Shown: positions 35,690 through 44,113, counted from the first letter of the stretch. The stretch is 64,000 bases of DNA from Ectothiorhodospira mobilis (GCF_900114895.1 NZ_FOUO01000003.1:1-64000), one strand, 5' to 3'. Made by a program: numbers and translations. Notes: generated by a model from the sequence alone, not told the origin.

Positions 35690-37378
35690 ATGACCCAGAT
35701 CCCACCCGGCGCCTTTGCCCAACCCGGCACCTCCCTGGAATTCAAGACCGGCTCCTGGCGGGTGCAACGCCCCGTGCACCGGCATCGGGCGGCCCCCTGC
35801 CATGCCGCCTGTCCGGCGGGGGAGGATGCCCAGGCCTATCTCGCCCGGGTGGAGGTGGGGGATCTGCAGGGGGCCTGGGAGACCCTGGTGTCCGCCAACC
35901 CCCTGCCCGCCATCACCGGCCGGGTCTGCCCCCATCCCTGCGAGACGGCCTGCAACCGCGGCCAGTACGACGAGGCCATCGGCATCCACGCCGTGGAACG
36001 CTACCTGGGGGACGAGGCCCTGCGCCGGGAATGGCCCTACCCCGTCCCCGCCCCGGGAAGCGACGCCCCCCGGGTCGCCGTGGTGGGGGCGGGTCCCGCC
36101 GGTCTGGCCGCCGCCTATCACCTGCTGCGTGGCGGCTGCCGCGTGACCCTGGTGGAGGCCCTGGCCGCCGCCGGCGGGACGGTGCGTACCGCCATCCCCC
36201 GCTATCGCCTTCCCCTGGACACCCTGGAGGCGGAGACGGCCCGCCTGCTGGCCCTGCCGGGCCTGGATTTTCGTCCCCATACGCAGCTGGGGCGGGATGT
36301 CTCCCTGGAGGAGTTGCGCTCGGAACACGCCGCCCTGTTCCTGGCCCCGGGCCGGCGCAAGGGGCAGGAATGGAACGCCGATTTCGCCATCCCCGGCGAT
36401 CTGCACACGGGGCTGCACCTGCTGGAGACCTGGGTGGCCGAGGGGACCCTGCCGGATCATCCGGGGGCGGTGGCCATCGTCGGCGGCGGCAACACCGCCG
36501 TGGACCTGTCCCGGGTCCTGCGCCGCCAGGGGGTGCCCTCGGTGCATCTGATTACCCATCAGCGCATCCCGGCCCCCGGTGTCCCCGCCGAGGACGTCAT
36601 GCGCGCCAACCCCCGGGAGGTGGCGCAGGCGGTGGAGGAGGGGGTCACCATCCATGAGCATCGCGGGGTGCGCCGCCTCATCCTCCGGGGCGAGCGGGTG
36701 GTGGGTATGGAACTGGTGCATATGAAGAAGCTGCCGGACGCCGATGGCCGGCTGCAGCGGGTGGCCTTCGAGGGCACGGAGACGGTGCTGCACGTGGACC
36801 ATGTCATCCCCGCCATCGGTCAGGAGGTGGACCCGGCCGGTTTTGAGGCACTGGTGGAACGGGGGCGGATCCCCGTGGACCCCTGGTGGGGACGGGTGCA
36901 GGGACAGACCCATCTCTTCGCCGGCGGGGACGCCCGCGGTGATCACGGCAGCGTCAGCGAGGCGGTGGGGGATGGCCGCCGCGCCGCCCTGGGCATCCTG
37001 GCCGTGCTGGCGGGGGAATCCCTGGAACCGCCGACACCTCCCGAGCCCGTGCCCTTCTCCGATCTGAACCTGCACTACTTCGAGCCGGCCCCGGCGGCGC
37101 GGGAGCCGGTGCTGCCGCCCCAGGAACGCCGGGGACTGGAGGAGGTGGAAGGTGGGCTCGACCTCCACGGGGTGCGCCACGAGGCCCACCGCTGCCTCTC
37201 CTGCGGCGAGTGTCTGGCCTGCGACAACTGCTGGACCCTGTGTCCCGACCAGGCGGTGCTCAAGACCCGGGAGCGGGCGGCCGACGGCAGCCACTACGTC
37301 TTCGACTACGACTATTGCAAGGGCTGCGGCATTTGCGCCCGGGAATGTCCCACGGGATATATCCGCATGGAGTCCTGA
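35690..37378 (+). CDS. GltD-like flavoprotein fused to a 2[4Fe-4S] ferredoxin domain
   Basis: 562-aa cytoplasmic iron-sulfur flavoprotein. The N-terminal cysteine set (C37, C41, C80, C84, C88) is the GltD-type cluster domain. A dinucleotide fold follows (VVGAGPAGLAAAY from 131), then an NAD(P)H site (IVGGGNTAVDLSR). The last 70 residues carry two ferredoxin motifs (CLSCGECLACDNC, CKGCGICAREC). It lies 31 nt after porB and probably replaces PorD, linking the oxidoreductase to NAD(P)H. Direction is unknown: reductive carboxylation of acetyl-CoA or oxidation of pyruvate. It could also reduce other acceptors. Confidence 0.85.
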   Translation: MTQIPPGAFAQPGTSLEFKTGSWRVQRPVHRHRAAPCHAACPAGEDAQAYLARVEVGDLQGAWETLVSANPLPAITGRVCPHPCETACNRGQYDEAIGIHAVERYLGDEALRREWPYPVPAPGSDAPRVAVVGAGPAGLAAAYHLLRGGCRVTLVEALAAAGGTVRTAIPRYRLPLDTLEAETARLLALPGLDFRPHTQLGRDVSLEELRSEHAALFLAPGRRKGQEWNADFAIPGDLHTGLHLLETWVAEGTLPDHPGAVAIVGGGNTAVDLSRVLRRQGVPSVHLITHQRIPAPGVPAEDVMRANPREVAQAVEEGVTIHEHRGVRRLILRGERVVGMELVHMKKLPDADGRLQRVAFEGTETVLHVDHVIPAIGQEVDPAGFEALVERGRIPVDPWWGRVQGQTHLFAGGDARGDHGSVSEAVGDGRRAALGILAVLAGESLEPPTPPEPVPFSDLNLHYFEPAPAAREPVLPPQERRGLEEVEGGLDLHGVRHEAHRCLSCGECLACDNCWTLCPDQAVLKTRERAADGSHYVFDYDYCKGCGICARECPTGYIRMES

Positions 37379-37548
37379 GTCCGTCCACTCCAGGCAGGGT
37401 GCACATCCGCATGGTCTGGGCGGGGGGGTACAGATGCCCCATGAGTGGATCCTCCTCCCCCTGGAAACGGTTTTGACCGGGCCATGGGACTTGTATGCGG
37501 TTGCACGGTATCCTGATGAGATAGCCGTTTCGAAAAGACCGCAAAACC

Positions 37549-38142
37549 ATGCCCAGGATCGATATCGACGCCTTCTACCGCCACGCCCTGGAGACCCATG
37601 GTGCCACCGCGGAGGGGGTGCAGTGGCGCTCGGCGCGGACCCAGTGGCAGCGCTTTGAGATCCTGCGCCGCCTGCTCCCCGAGGATCTCTCCCCCCTGGT
37701 GGTGGCGGATGCGGGCTGCGGTCTGGCGGATTTCCACGCCTATCTGGCCCAGAACGGGGGGCTGCCCGGGCAGTACATCGGTCTTGAGATGGTGGAGCCG
37801 TTCATCCGCCAGGCCCGCCCGGGGGCGCAGGTGCAGCGCTGTGATGTGCTGACCGACCCGTTGCCGGAGGCGGATTACTACGTCTGCAGCGGTGCCATGA
37901 ACAACCTTACCCGGGAGGAGACGGACCGCTTCATCCGCCGCTGCCTGCAGGCCGCATCCCGGGGGTTTGTGTTCAACCTGCTCAAGGGGAGGCCCCGGCA
38001 TTCCATCTTCAACTACTTCCTGCCCCGGGAGATCCGCGCCCTGGGGGAGGATCTCGGGGTGCGGGTGGAGATCGTGGAGGGCTATCTGGAGAACGATTTC
38101 ACCGCGGCCTTTCTCCATTCCCCGACGGAGTCGGTGCCGTAA
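37549..38142 (+). CDS. Class I SAM-dependent methyltransferase
   Basis: 197-aa protein. The SAM-binding motif I is VVADAGCGLADFHAYL (residues about 51-66), followed by an acidic strand end (IGLEMVEPF) and the NNLTREETDRFIRRCL region. The substrate is unknown; it could act on a metabolite or on protein. It lies 170 bp after the por operon, with a TTGACC (37473) and TATGCG (37494) pair of 15-nt spacing as a weak promoter candidate. It converges with soxB. Confidence 0.7.
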   Translation: MPRIDIDAFYRHALETHGATAEGVQWRSARTQWQRFEILRRLLPEDLSPLVVADAGCGLADFHAYLAQNGGLPGQYIGLEMVEPFIRQARPGAQVQRCDVLTDPLPEADYYVCSGAMNNLTREETDRFIRRCLQAASRGFVFNLLKGRPRHSIFNYFLPREIRALGEDLGVRVEIVEGYLENDFTAAFLHSPTESVP

Positions 38143-38191
38143 GGTGGATCCCGCATCCGCTCCGCCGGGGATGGAAGTACCCGCGGTGGTG

Positions 38192-39961
38192 TCAGGCCTC
38201 CCCCAGGCCGGGGTTGCCTGCCACGCCCTTCAGCCGGGGTTGGTTGAGATGGCGGATGGCCACGTTGCGGTGATCCCGCAGGTAGTCGGCGACCACGTCC
38301 CAGATGCGTCGGCCGGTGTCCCCCGCCGGCCGTTCCTGGACGCTGGCCCAGCCCGCCACCACATAGTTGCGCTGCGGCTCCAGGGGCTTGCCATTGAGTT
38401 CCAGGTCGGTGATGCGCTCGCCCATCTCCCGGGTGGGATCGATGCTGTAGCGCAGGCCGCCCACCCGCACCATGTCCCCACCCTGCTGGTAGAAGGGGTC
38501 CTTGTTGAAGAGGTTGTCGGCCACGTCCTCCAGGATCTGATGGATCCTGCGCCCGCTCATCTCGTTGCGGGTGACGGCGGGATAGGTGAGGGCGGTGTGG
38601 TCCATGACGTGCTCGAAGGTGATGGGCATCCCCGGCAATACGGTGGTGCCCCAGCGGAAGCCCGGCGAGAAGGCGATCTCGGCGTCCACCTGCTCCATGA
38701 GGGCATCGCAGATGAGCTGGTCGAAGGTGCCGTTGAAATTGCCCCGGCGGTAGAGCAGATCCTCGCTTACCGCCAGCTCCTCGCCGAGACGCTCTTCCAT
38801 GGGGAAGGTCTCGCCCTCGAAGGTGACCTGCTGCTGGCGCATCTCCCGGATGTAGGCGGCCATCTCCCGGTCGGGATCGATGAGTTCGGAGAACACCGGC
38901 AGCAGGCGGTATTGGTAGCCGCGGATGGCACCGTCGCGAAAATCCAGGTCCAGCACCCCCAGGAACTTGCCGTTGGAGCCGCCGTTGGTCACCAGGCAGG
39001 TGCCGCCGGAGGGGGTCTTCACCGGCAGGGGGGCGGGTACGGCATCGTGGGTGTGGCCCCCGAGGATGGCGTCGATGCCATCCACCCGCCGGGCCAGTTC
39101 GATGTCCACATCCATGCCATTATGGGAGAGCAGCACCACCACCTCGGCCCCCTCGTGCCGCGCCTTTCGTACCGTCTCCTGCATCTCCCCGTCGCGGATG
39201 CCGAAGGACCACTGCGGGATCAGATGCCGCGGATTGGCGATGGGGGTATAGGGGAAGGACTGGCCGATGACGGCCACCTGGACACCGTTCACCTCGCGGA
39301 TGACATAGGGACGGAAGATGCGGTCGCCCCAGTCCGCGTCGGTCACGTTCTGTGCGACGAAATCGATGCGACCGGCGTAGTCGTTCTCCACCACCTCCTG
39401 CACCCGGTCGGCCCCGAAGGTGTATTCCCAGTGTCCGGTCATCACGTCCACCCCCAGGCGCAACTGGGCGTCCACCATGTCCTGGCCCCGGGTCCACAGG
39501 CCGGTGGCCGAACCGCCCCCCCAGGTGTCCCCGCCATCCAGCAGCAGGGCGCCGGGGCGTTGCTCGCGCATGCGCTTCACCAGGGTGGCCAGATGGGCGA
39601 AGCCCCCCACGCGACCGTAGGTCTCGGCCAGGCGAGTGTAGTCCAGATGGGTGTAGGCGTGGGCGTGCAGGCTGGGATGGTCGATGCCGTAGTGCCTCAA
39701 CAGATGTTCGCCCACCAGGTGGGGGGGACGGCCGCGCATCCCGCCCACCCCCAGGTTGACGTGGGGTTCCCGAAAATACAGCGGCAGCAGCTGTCCGTGG
39801 CAGTCCGTGAAGTGCAGCAGGGAGATATTGCCCCCTGGCGGTACCTCGTAGGGGTCCGTGGGGATGCGCGCGGCCCGGGCCGGGCGGGTCCCCGGGAGGG
39901 TGAAACCGGCGGCGCCCGCCGCCGCCAGCACCTGCAGGAATTCTCGGCGGGTGAGATTCAT
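38192..39961 (-). CDS. soxB: Thiosulfohydrolase SoxB
   Basis: 589-aa periplasmic dimanganese enzyme that hydrolyses the sulfone from SoxY-bound cysteine S-thiosulfonate. A Tat-type leader (TRREFLQ, residues 4-10) precedes the 5'-nucleotidase-family metallophosphatase domain: DCHGQ at 53-57, GGDTWGGG, GHWEYTFG, HNGMDVD and GGHTHD provide the metal ligands. The C-terminal domain is complete. The ATG at 39961 fits GAGGA at 6 nt; the ATG at 39967 abuts it. Last gene of soxY-Z-B. No soxCD or soxXA is present in the window, consistent with the truncated Sox system of sulfur-storing or sHdr-type bacteria. Confidence 0.96.
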   Translation of the reverse strand: MNLTRREFLQVLAAAGAAGFTLPGTRPARAARIPTDPYEVPPGGNISLLHFTDCHGQLLPLYFREPHVNLGVGGMRGRPPHLVGEHLLRHYGIDHPSLHAHAYTHLDYTRLAETYGRVGGFAHLATLVKRMREQRPGALLLDGGDTWGGGSATGLWTRGQDMVDAQLRLGVDVMTGHWEYTFGADRVQEVVENDYAGRIDFVAQNVTDADWGDRIFRPYVIREVNGVQVAVIGQSFPYTPIANPRHLIPQWSFGIRDGEMQETVRKARHEGAEVVVLLSHNGMDVDIELARRVDGIDAILGGHTHDAVPAPLPVKTPSGGTCLVTNGGSNGKFLGVLDLDFRDGAIRGYQYRLLPVFSELIDPDREMAAYIREMRQQQVTFEGETFPMEERLGEELAVSEDLLYRRGNFNGTFDQLICDALMEQVDAEIAFSPGFRWGTTVLPGMPITFEHVMDHTALTYPAVTRNEMSGRRIHQILEDVADNLFNKDPFYQQGGDMVRVGGLRYSIDPTREMGERITDLELNGKPLEPQRNYVVAGWASVQERPAGDTGRRIWDVVADYLRDHRNVAIRHLNQPRLKGVAGNPGLGEA

Positions 39962-40086
39962 GGGCATTCCTCTGCACGGGGTGGATGTCGTCGGGATGCG
40001 CTGGTGCAGGGGAGGGCGGCCGGGGCGCGCCCGCGATGGTGGGCGCCTCCGGGCCGCGTCCCTGCCCCGGCGCTGCCCCTCGGGGA

Positions 40087-40395
40087 TCAGGCGATCTCCA
40101 CCTGGGTGCTGTCGGATTCCCCCAGGTTGTCCACCCAGGAGAGGCTGAGGAGGTCGCCGGCGGAGGCCCCCTCGAACTCGAATGAGAGGTAGGGATTGCG
40201 GGAGATGCCGGGTCCCCAGTGGGCGGTGAGGACGTGGCGGTCTCCCACCCGGGCCTGGACCTTGGTGATGTAGTGGGCCGGGATCTTCTTCCCGTCGCTG
40301 CCGGTACGCTGGCCGGTCTCCATGGGATGGCTGATCAGGGTGCGCACCTGGGTGACCCCGTCCTTGAGCTGTGCGCGGACACGAATGCTGGACAT
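40087..40395 (-). CDS. soxZ: Sulfur carrier scaffold SoxZ
   Basis: 102-aa Ig-like protein forming a heterodimer with SoxY. It starts SIRVRAQLKDGVTQVRTLISHPMETG, a SoxZ signature, and has no signal peptide, as it is carried to the periplasm with SoxY. GAGGAG lies upstream of the ATG. It lies 39 nt after soxY and 125 nt before soxB. Confidence 0.95.
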   Translation of the reverse strand: MSSIRVRAQLKDGVTQVRTLISHPMETGQRTGSDGKKIPAHYITKVQARVGDRHVLTAHWGPGISRNPYLSFEFEGASAGDLLSLSWVDNLGESDSTQVEIA

Positions 40396-40434
40396 GGCAA
40401 TGCTCCTCGGTGGAATGGGTTGGGGGGTGCCGAA

Positions 40435-40899
40435 TCAGCCGCCGCAGCCGCCGACGGTGACCTTGACCTCCTTGCGGCCGCTGTAGAGCCCATCGCCGTT
40501 CTTCACCACGGCGACGACGTCGGAGGTCTCGCCCATCTTGATGCGGGTGGAGATCTTGGGCCGGGTGCCCTCGCCCAGTTCGTAGCGGGAGGTGAGCGGG
40601 GTGCTGTTGGCGGCCGCCAGGATGGCGATCTCGGTGACCCCGTCCAGGTCCGATTCCACGGACACCGGGACGACGGCGCCGTTCTCGGCGATGTTGGGTG
40701 CCTCCACGCGCACGTGCCCGGCCTCATGGTGGTCCGATCCCAGGGCGGACTTGAGGATCTCGTCCATGGATCCTTCCTGGAAGGCCTCCCGGGCCTCCGC
40801 CAGTACGTTGCGGGGGGTGAGCACCCCGGCCCCCACGGCCACACCCACGGTGCCCGCCGCCAGGGTGCCCTTGAGCAGGACGCGACGCTTGCTGTTCAT
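40435..40899 (-). CDS. soxY: Sulfur-carrier protein SoxY
   Basis: 154-aa periplasmic protein that carries sulfur intermediates on the cysteine of its C-terminal arm. The chain ends GGCGG (residues 150-154), the covalent attachment motif. A Tat-like N terminus (NSKRRVLLKG, hydrophobic to about residue 30) exports it with SoxZ bound. GGAGG stands before the ATG at 40899. First gene of soxYZB. Its upstream region has two FNR-like boxes and a long inverted repeat. Confidence 0.95.
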   Translation of the reverse strand: MNSKRRVLLKGTLAAGTVGVAVGAGVLTPRNVLAEAREAFQEGSMDEILKSALGSDHHEAGHVRVEAPNIAENGAVVPVSVESDLDGVTEIAILAAANSTPLTSRYELGEGTRPKISTRIKMGETSDVVAVVKNGDGLYSGRKEVKVTVGGCGG

Positions 40900-40991
40900 G
40901 CCTGTACCTCCGGTTCTGGGTTGAACGGGATCCCTTGCGGATCCCCGCATCGCCGGACCATGAATCCGGTCCGTGCGTTCTTCGGTGAGCG

Positions 40992-41040
40992 CCTCTTAAA
41001 CCAAAAATTTCATGCAAGTTCTTTTTGGTTATATAAGAGG
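40992..41040. promoter_or_regulatory. Long AT-rich inverted repeat upstream of soxY
   Basis: Arms 40992-41007 and 41022-41040 pair over 16 bp with a 3-nt bulge (41031-41033) and a 14-nt loop. It lies about 95 nt upstream of the soxY start, downstream (minus strand) of the M48 protease gene. The right arm contains a TATATA that could be a minus-strand -10. It has no T-run on the minus strand, so a terminator role is doubtful; an mRNA leader or protein-binding site is possible. Confidence 0.45.
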
Positions 41041-41084
41041 ATACCCATGATCACACCCCCGGGAGAGGGGGTGCGGCCGATTAT

Positions 41085-41098
41085 TTGACGATGATCAA
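41085..41098. promoter_or_regulatory. FNR/ANR-like box, soxY-proximal
   Basis: TTGAC-GATG-ATCAA, matching 9 of 10 consensus positions. Its centre lies about 70 bp upstream of the TSS predicted from the TATATA in the inverted repeat, close to a class I activator position. It is the nearer of two boxes in this intergenic region. Confidence 0.5.
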
Positions 41099-41115
41099 TT
41101 TATTATGGATGGAAA

Positions 41116-41129
41116 TTGATATTTATCAA
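41116..41129. promoter_or_regulatory. Perfect FNR/ANR box upstream of soxYZB
   Basis: TTGAT-ATTT-ATCAA is a full match to the FNR/ANR consensus and the core of a 10-bp perfect inverted repeat (41112-41133, 2-nt spacer). It lies in the most AT-rich patch of this region, 217 bp before soxY. Centre-to-centre distance to the second box is 31 bp, about three helical turns, so two dimers would sit on the same DNA face. Confidence 0.65.
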
Positions 41130-41182
41130 TTTCAGATGCAAGCATCACTCGGACCGGATCGAGGCGTCAAGTCTTGTGGGGA

Positions 41183-42718
41183 TCAGGCCCCATCCCCCTC
41201 TTGGGCGAGGCGTACCGCCGTCTCCCGCTTTTCGCGGATACGCTGTTCCAGGTGGGTCTCCAGGGCCGGGGCCGACAGGGCGATGTCCAGTTGGCGTACC
41301 GCCTCGCGGTACTGCCCGTGGTGAAAGTAGTACTCGGCCATGGCCTCGTGGCTGATGGCGGTATCTCCCATGCGGTCCGCCGCCTCCGCCTTGAGGCGGT
41401 ACAGGGCGGGGTGCTCCGTGTCTTGTTCCAGGAGGCGGTCCACGGTCTCCAGGGCCAGGGCCGGGCGGTCCGCCGCCAGCAGGGCCCGGGCCTGGATCTG
41501 CGTCACGGGGGGGTAGTCGGGGTATAGCTGCTGCAGACGCTCCAGGATCTTGAGGGCGCGTTCCGGGGCCTGCTCCCGGCCGGACAGGAGGGCCTCGGCC
41601 CGGGCCAGTTCCAGGTAGAGGGCGATCCCATCCCCGCCTTCCCGGGCGGCGGCATCGATGGCCTCCAGGGCCTCCTGTGACCTGCCCTGTTGCATGAGGG
41701 CGATGGCGTGGCCGTAGAGATCGGCGGCCCGGTCTTTGCCTTCGCCTGTTTCCTGCCTTGCCAGCACGTCTTGCGGGTCCTCCAGGGCGCGGACACGGGC
41801 CCGCATGAGGCGAAATTCCGGGGAATCGGTAATCCGGTCCCGGGGTTCGTAGGCGTCCGCCCGGTCACGGGTCTCGGCGATGCGGCGGGTGGTCACCGGG
41901 TGGGTGCGCAGGTATTCGGGAACGGCATCGCCCCCGCCGCCGGCCTGACGCATCATGCGTTCGAAGAAGTCGGGCATGGCCCCGGGGGCGTAGTCCGCCT
42001 CGGCCAGGATACGCACGCCGATGCGGTCGGCCTCCGCCTCCTTGGCGCGGGTGAAGTTCAAGCGGGCCTGGGTGCCGCCGGCCATGCCGCCGACGATGGC
42101 CGCCTGCCCCAGTTCCGGGGCATAGGCGCTGGCGATGATCCCCGCCAGGATGGCCAGCCCGGTGGCCAGGTCCGAACGGCTCCCGGCGGCATGGGCCTGG
42201 GCGATGTGGCGCTGGGTGACATGGGCGATCTCGTGGGCGATCACCGCCGCCAGTTCGGCCTCGTTGCGGGTGATGCGCATCAGGCCGGTGTTGATCCCCA
42301 CCACTCCGCCGGGCATGGCGAAGGCGTTGACGGCCTCGTTCTCCACCACGAGGAACCGGTAGTGGCTGTGCCCGCCATCGGGCACATGGGCCACCAGGCG
42401 CTGCCCCAGGGAGCGCACGTAGTTCACCAGCAAGGGGTCCTGGCTCAGGGGGAGACTGCGGCGCACCTCGCGCAGTAGCCGCTGACCCAGGGCCTGCTCC
42501 TGGGCGGGGGAGAGCATGGACGAAGCCGGGTCCCCCAGATCCGGCAGTGCGGCGCCGGCGGGGGGAGGCAGGGCACTCAGCAGCGCCGCCCACAGAAGCA
42601 GCGGCGCCAGCCACAGGCCGCCCCATCCGGGGCGGGACCTGGCGTGATGCCGGAGGTGGTCTATTTGCCCCGGCCGGGGGCGGAGGCGTAGGTGGCCATG
42701 GAGGTGCGGTCTTCCCAT
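41183..42718 (-). CDS. BepA/YfgC-like periplasmic M48 protease with TPR domain
   Basis: 511-aa protein. A hydrophobic signal segment (residues about 33-56) precedes the M48 zinc protease domain with HEIAH at 162-166 and EAEADRIG supplying the third ligand. A TPR-rich C-terminal half (about 290-500) follows. BepA proteins repair or degrade stalled outer-membrane LptD and barrels. The start is uncertain: the ATG at 42718 lies 58 nt inside the upstream gene and gives an unusually long N-region, but no ATG, GTG or TTG exists nearer the hydrophobic part in this frame. Confidence 0.85.
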   Translation of the reverse strand: MGRPHLHGHLRLRPRPGQIDHLRHHARSRPGWGGLWLAPLLLWAALLSALPPPAGAALPDLGDPASSMLSPAQEQALGQRLLREVRRSLPLSQDPLLVNYVRSLGQRLVAHVPDGGHSHYRFLVVENEAVNAFAMPGGVVGINTGLMRITRNEAELAAVIAHEIAHVTQRHIAQAHAAGSRSDLATGLAILAGIIASAYAPELGQAAIVGGMAGGTQARLNFTRAKEAEADRIGVRILAEADYAPGAMPDFFERMMRQAGGGGDAVPEYLRTHPVTTRRIAETRDRADAYEPRDRITDSPEFRLMRARVRALEDPQDVLARQETGEGKDRAADLYGHAIALMQQGRSQEALEAIDAAAREGGDGIALYLELARAEALLSGREQAPERALKILERLQQLYPDYPPVTQIQARALLAADRPALALETVDRLLEQDTEHPALYRLKAEAADRMGDTAISHEAMAEYYFHHGQYREAVRQLDIALSAPALETHLEQRIREKRETAVRLAQEGDGA

Positions 42719-42972
42719 AGTTTTGCCTGGAGCATGGCTTGCGGAAGCATGAAACGGTCCTGTTCGGGCACCGGGTAGGTGCGCACGATGCGGATCACGT
42801 CCTCGTAGGGGATCTTGACCAGCAGGCCCGAGTCGGGACCGTCCAGGCGGCGGGCGATCGTGGCCGCATCGAACAGCTGATGGACGTACAACTGGGCCGG
42901 CTGCAGTCGTCCCTCGGGGCCGCGCAGGGTGACGGCGTACCGGGTGTCGGTGGCGAAATCGGCTTTTTCCAT
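42661..42972 (-). CDS. Hypothetical protein divergent from tusA
   Basis: 103-aa soluble protein of no family I recognise. AAGGAG sits 7 nt before the ATG at 42972. It has no cysteine, signal or membrane segment. The middle holds LYVHQLFDAATIARRLDG and IPYEDVIRIVRTYPVPE. It overlaps the start of the M48 protease gene by 58 nt and is probably co-transcribed with it. Its 5' end faces tusA across 381 bp, so it shares the promoter region of the sulfur-oxidation locus. Confidence 0.65.
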   Translation of the reverse strand: MEKADFATDTRYAVTLRGPEGRLQPAQLYVHQLFDAATIARRLDGPDSGLLVKIPYEDVIRIVRTYPVPEQDRFMLPQAMLQAKLWEDRTSMATYASAPGRGK

Positions 42973-43119
42973 GGGGACACTCCTTGGCTGGGTTTCAGCG
43001 GGTTCACCCGGACCATCCGACGATACCACGGCTCTGACCGCGGTAGCGGGGCATGGTTCGGCATGGGGTCGGTTCCTGCCGCCGGGGCAGTGCCGTCGGC
43101 GGTCTTGGAAGACCAGAAG

Positions 43120-43186
43120 AATATGGTTATATTTTTTCGCAGTATATGCTAATAATGGAAACCACGGTATATTTGCGTTGCGTCAA
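43120..43186 (+). promoter_or_regulatory. AT-rich promoter region of the tusA/sHdr locus
   Basis: The 381-bp gap 42973-43353 has no gene. Its centre is markedly AT-rich. It holds a 5-bp inverted repeat AATAT-GGTT-ATATT (43120-43133), a -10-like TAATAAT (43150-43156) about 17 nt after TTATAT, and a weak FNR-like half match TTGCG-TTGC-GTCAA (7 of 10, 43173-43186). It is the likely start of the tusA transcript; the regulator is unknown. Confidence 0.4.
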
Positions 43187-43353
43187 AACCCCGGGTCGCC
43201 GGTACGCCTAGGCTGGTCTTCACGGGAATGAAACCGGGTGCGGCCCACCGAGCCCGGGGCCTTTCCGCCCCAGGACCGGCGGGATCCCGCCGCACAAGCC
43301 ACACACACCGGCGCCACCGGTGCCGCAAGAGAACAAGAGAAGGAGAGAGACCC

Positions 43354-43584
43354 ATGGCCGAATTCGATCAGGAGCTGGATGCCTCCGGCCTCAACTGCCC
43401 GCTGCCCATCCTGCGGGCGAAGAAGACCCTGGCCTCCATGTCCAGCGGCCAGGTGCTGCACATCATCGCCACCGATCCCGGTTCGGTGAAGGACTTCGAG
43501 GCCTTCGCCAAGCAGACCGGTAACGAACTGCTGGACCATAAGGAGGAGGGGGGCAAGTTCCTCTTCCGCATGCGCAAGGCATGA
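43354..43584 (+). CDS. tusA: Sulfur-carrier protein TusA
   Basis: 76-aa cytoplasmic carrier of persulfide sulfur. The active Cys15 lies in LNCPLPILRAKK, the family CPxP motif. AAGGAGAG stands 6 nt before the ATG at 43354. In sulfur oxidisers TusA passes sulfur between rhodaneses, DsrE proteins and the Dsr or sHdr system. It starts the sulfur locus, 58 nt before the first dsrE gene. Confidence 0.95.
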   Translation: MAEFDQELDASGLNCPLPILRAKKTLASMSSGQVLHIIATDPGSVKDFEAFAKQTGNELLDHKEEGGKFLFRMRKA

Positions 43585-43642
43585 AGCCTGGCCAACGGCC
43601 GCCGCAAGGCGGCCTATCCATCCCAGCATCACGGAGGCAGCC

Positions 43643-44113
43643 GTGTCGGACGACAAGAAACTCGCCATCATCGCCACCAAAGGGACCCTGGACTGGGCCT
43701 ATCCACCGTTCATCCTGGCCTCCACGGCGGCGGCCCTGGGATATGAATCGCAGATCTTCTTCACCTTCTATGGTCTGCAGCTGCTCAAGAAGAAGCCGGA
43801 TCTCAAGGTGACCTCCCTGGGCAACCCGGGCATGCCCATGCCGGTGCCCATGCCGGTCCTGGCCCAGGCCCTGCCGGGGATGCAGGGGATGATGACCGCC
43901 ATGATGAAACAGAAGATGAAGTCCAAGGGGGTGGCCAGCATCGAGGATCTGCGCAGCCTGTGTCTGGAGGCGGAGGTGAAGATGGTGGCCTGCCAGATGA
44001 CCGTGGACCTGTTCGATATGTCCCGGGAGGATTTCATCGACGGGGTGTCCTACGGCGGGGCGGCCACGTTCTTCGAGTTCGCCGGCGAGTCGGATATCTG
44101 CCTGTTCATCTAG
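43643..44113 (+). CDS. DsrE3-type sulfurtransferase/carrier
   Basis: 156-aa DsrE/F-family protein. It contains the Met/Pro-rich loop GNPGMPMPVPMPV (residues about 60-72) and the conserved cysteines in LCLEAEVKMVACQMT, features of the DsrE3/DsrE2 group accompanying sHdr. It probably accepts sulfur from TusA. It starts with GTG at 43643 after a GGAGG site. Between it and hdrC1 lie 156 bp with no gene. Confidence 0.85.
   Translation: MSDDKKLAIIATKGTLDWAYPPFILASTAAALGYESQIFFTFYGLQLLKKKPDLKVTSLGNPGMPMPVPMPVLAQALPGMQGMMTAMMKQKMKSKGVASIEDLRSLCLEAEVKMVACQMTVDLFDMSREDFIDGVSYGGAATFFEFAGESDICLFI

Noticed and set aside
37473-37499. Sigma-70 promoter before the methyltransferase at 37549
   Set aside because: TTGACC and TATGCG are separated by only 15 nt, too short for a confident call.
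43173-43186. FNR box before tusA
   Set aside because: Only 7 of 10 positions match, which is not better than chance in a region of this length; listed only as a weak element of the promoter region.
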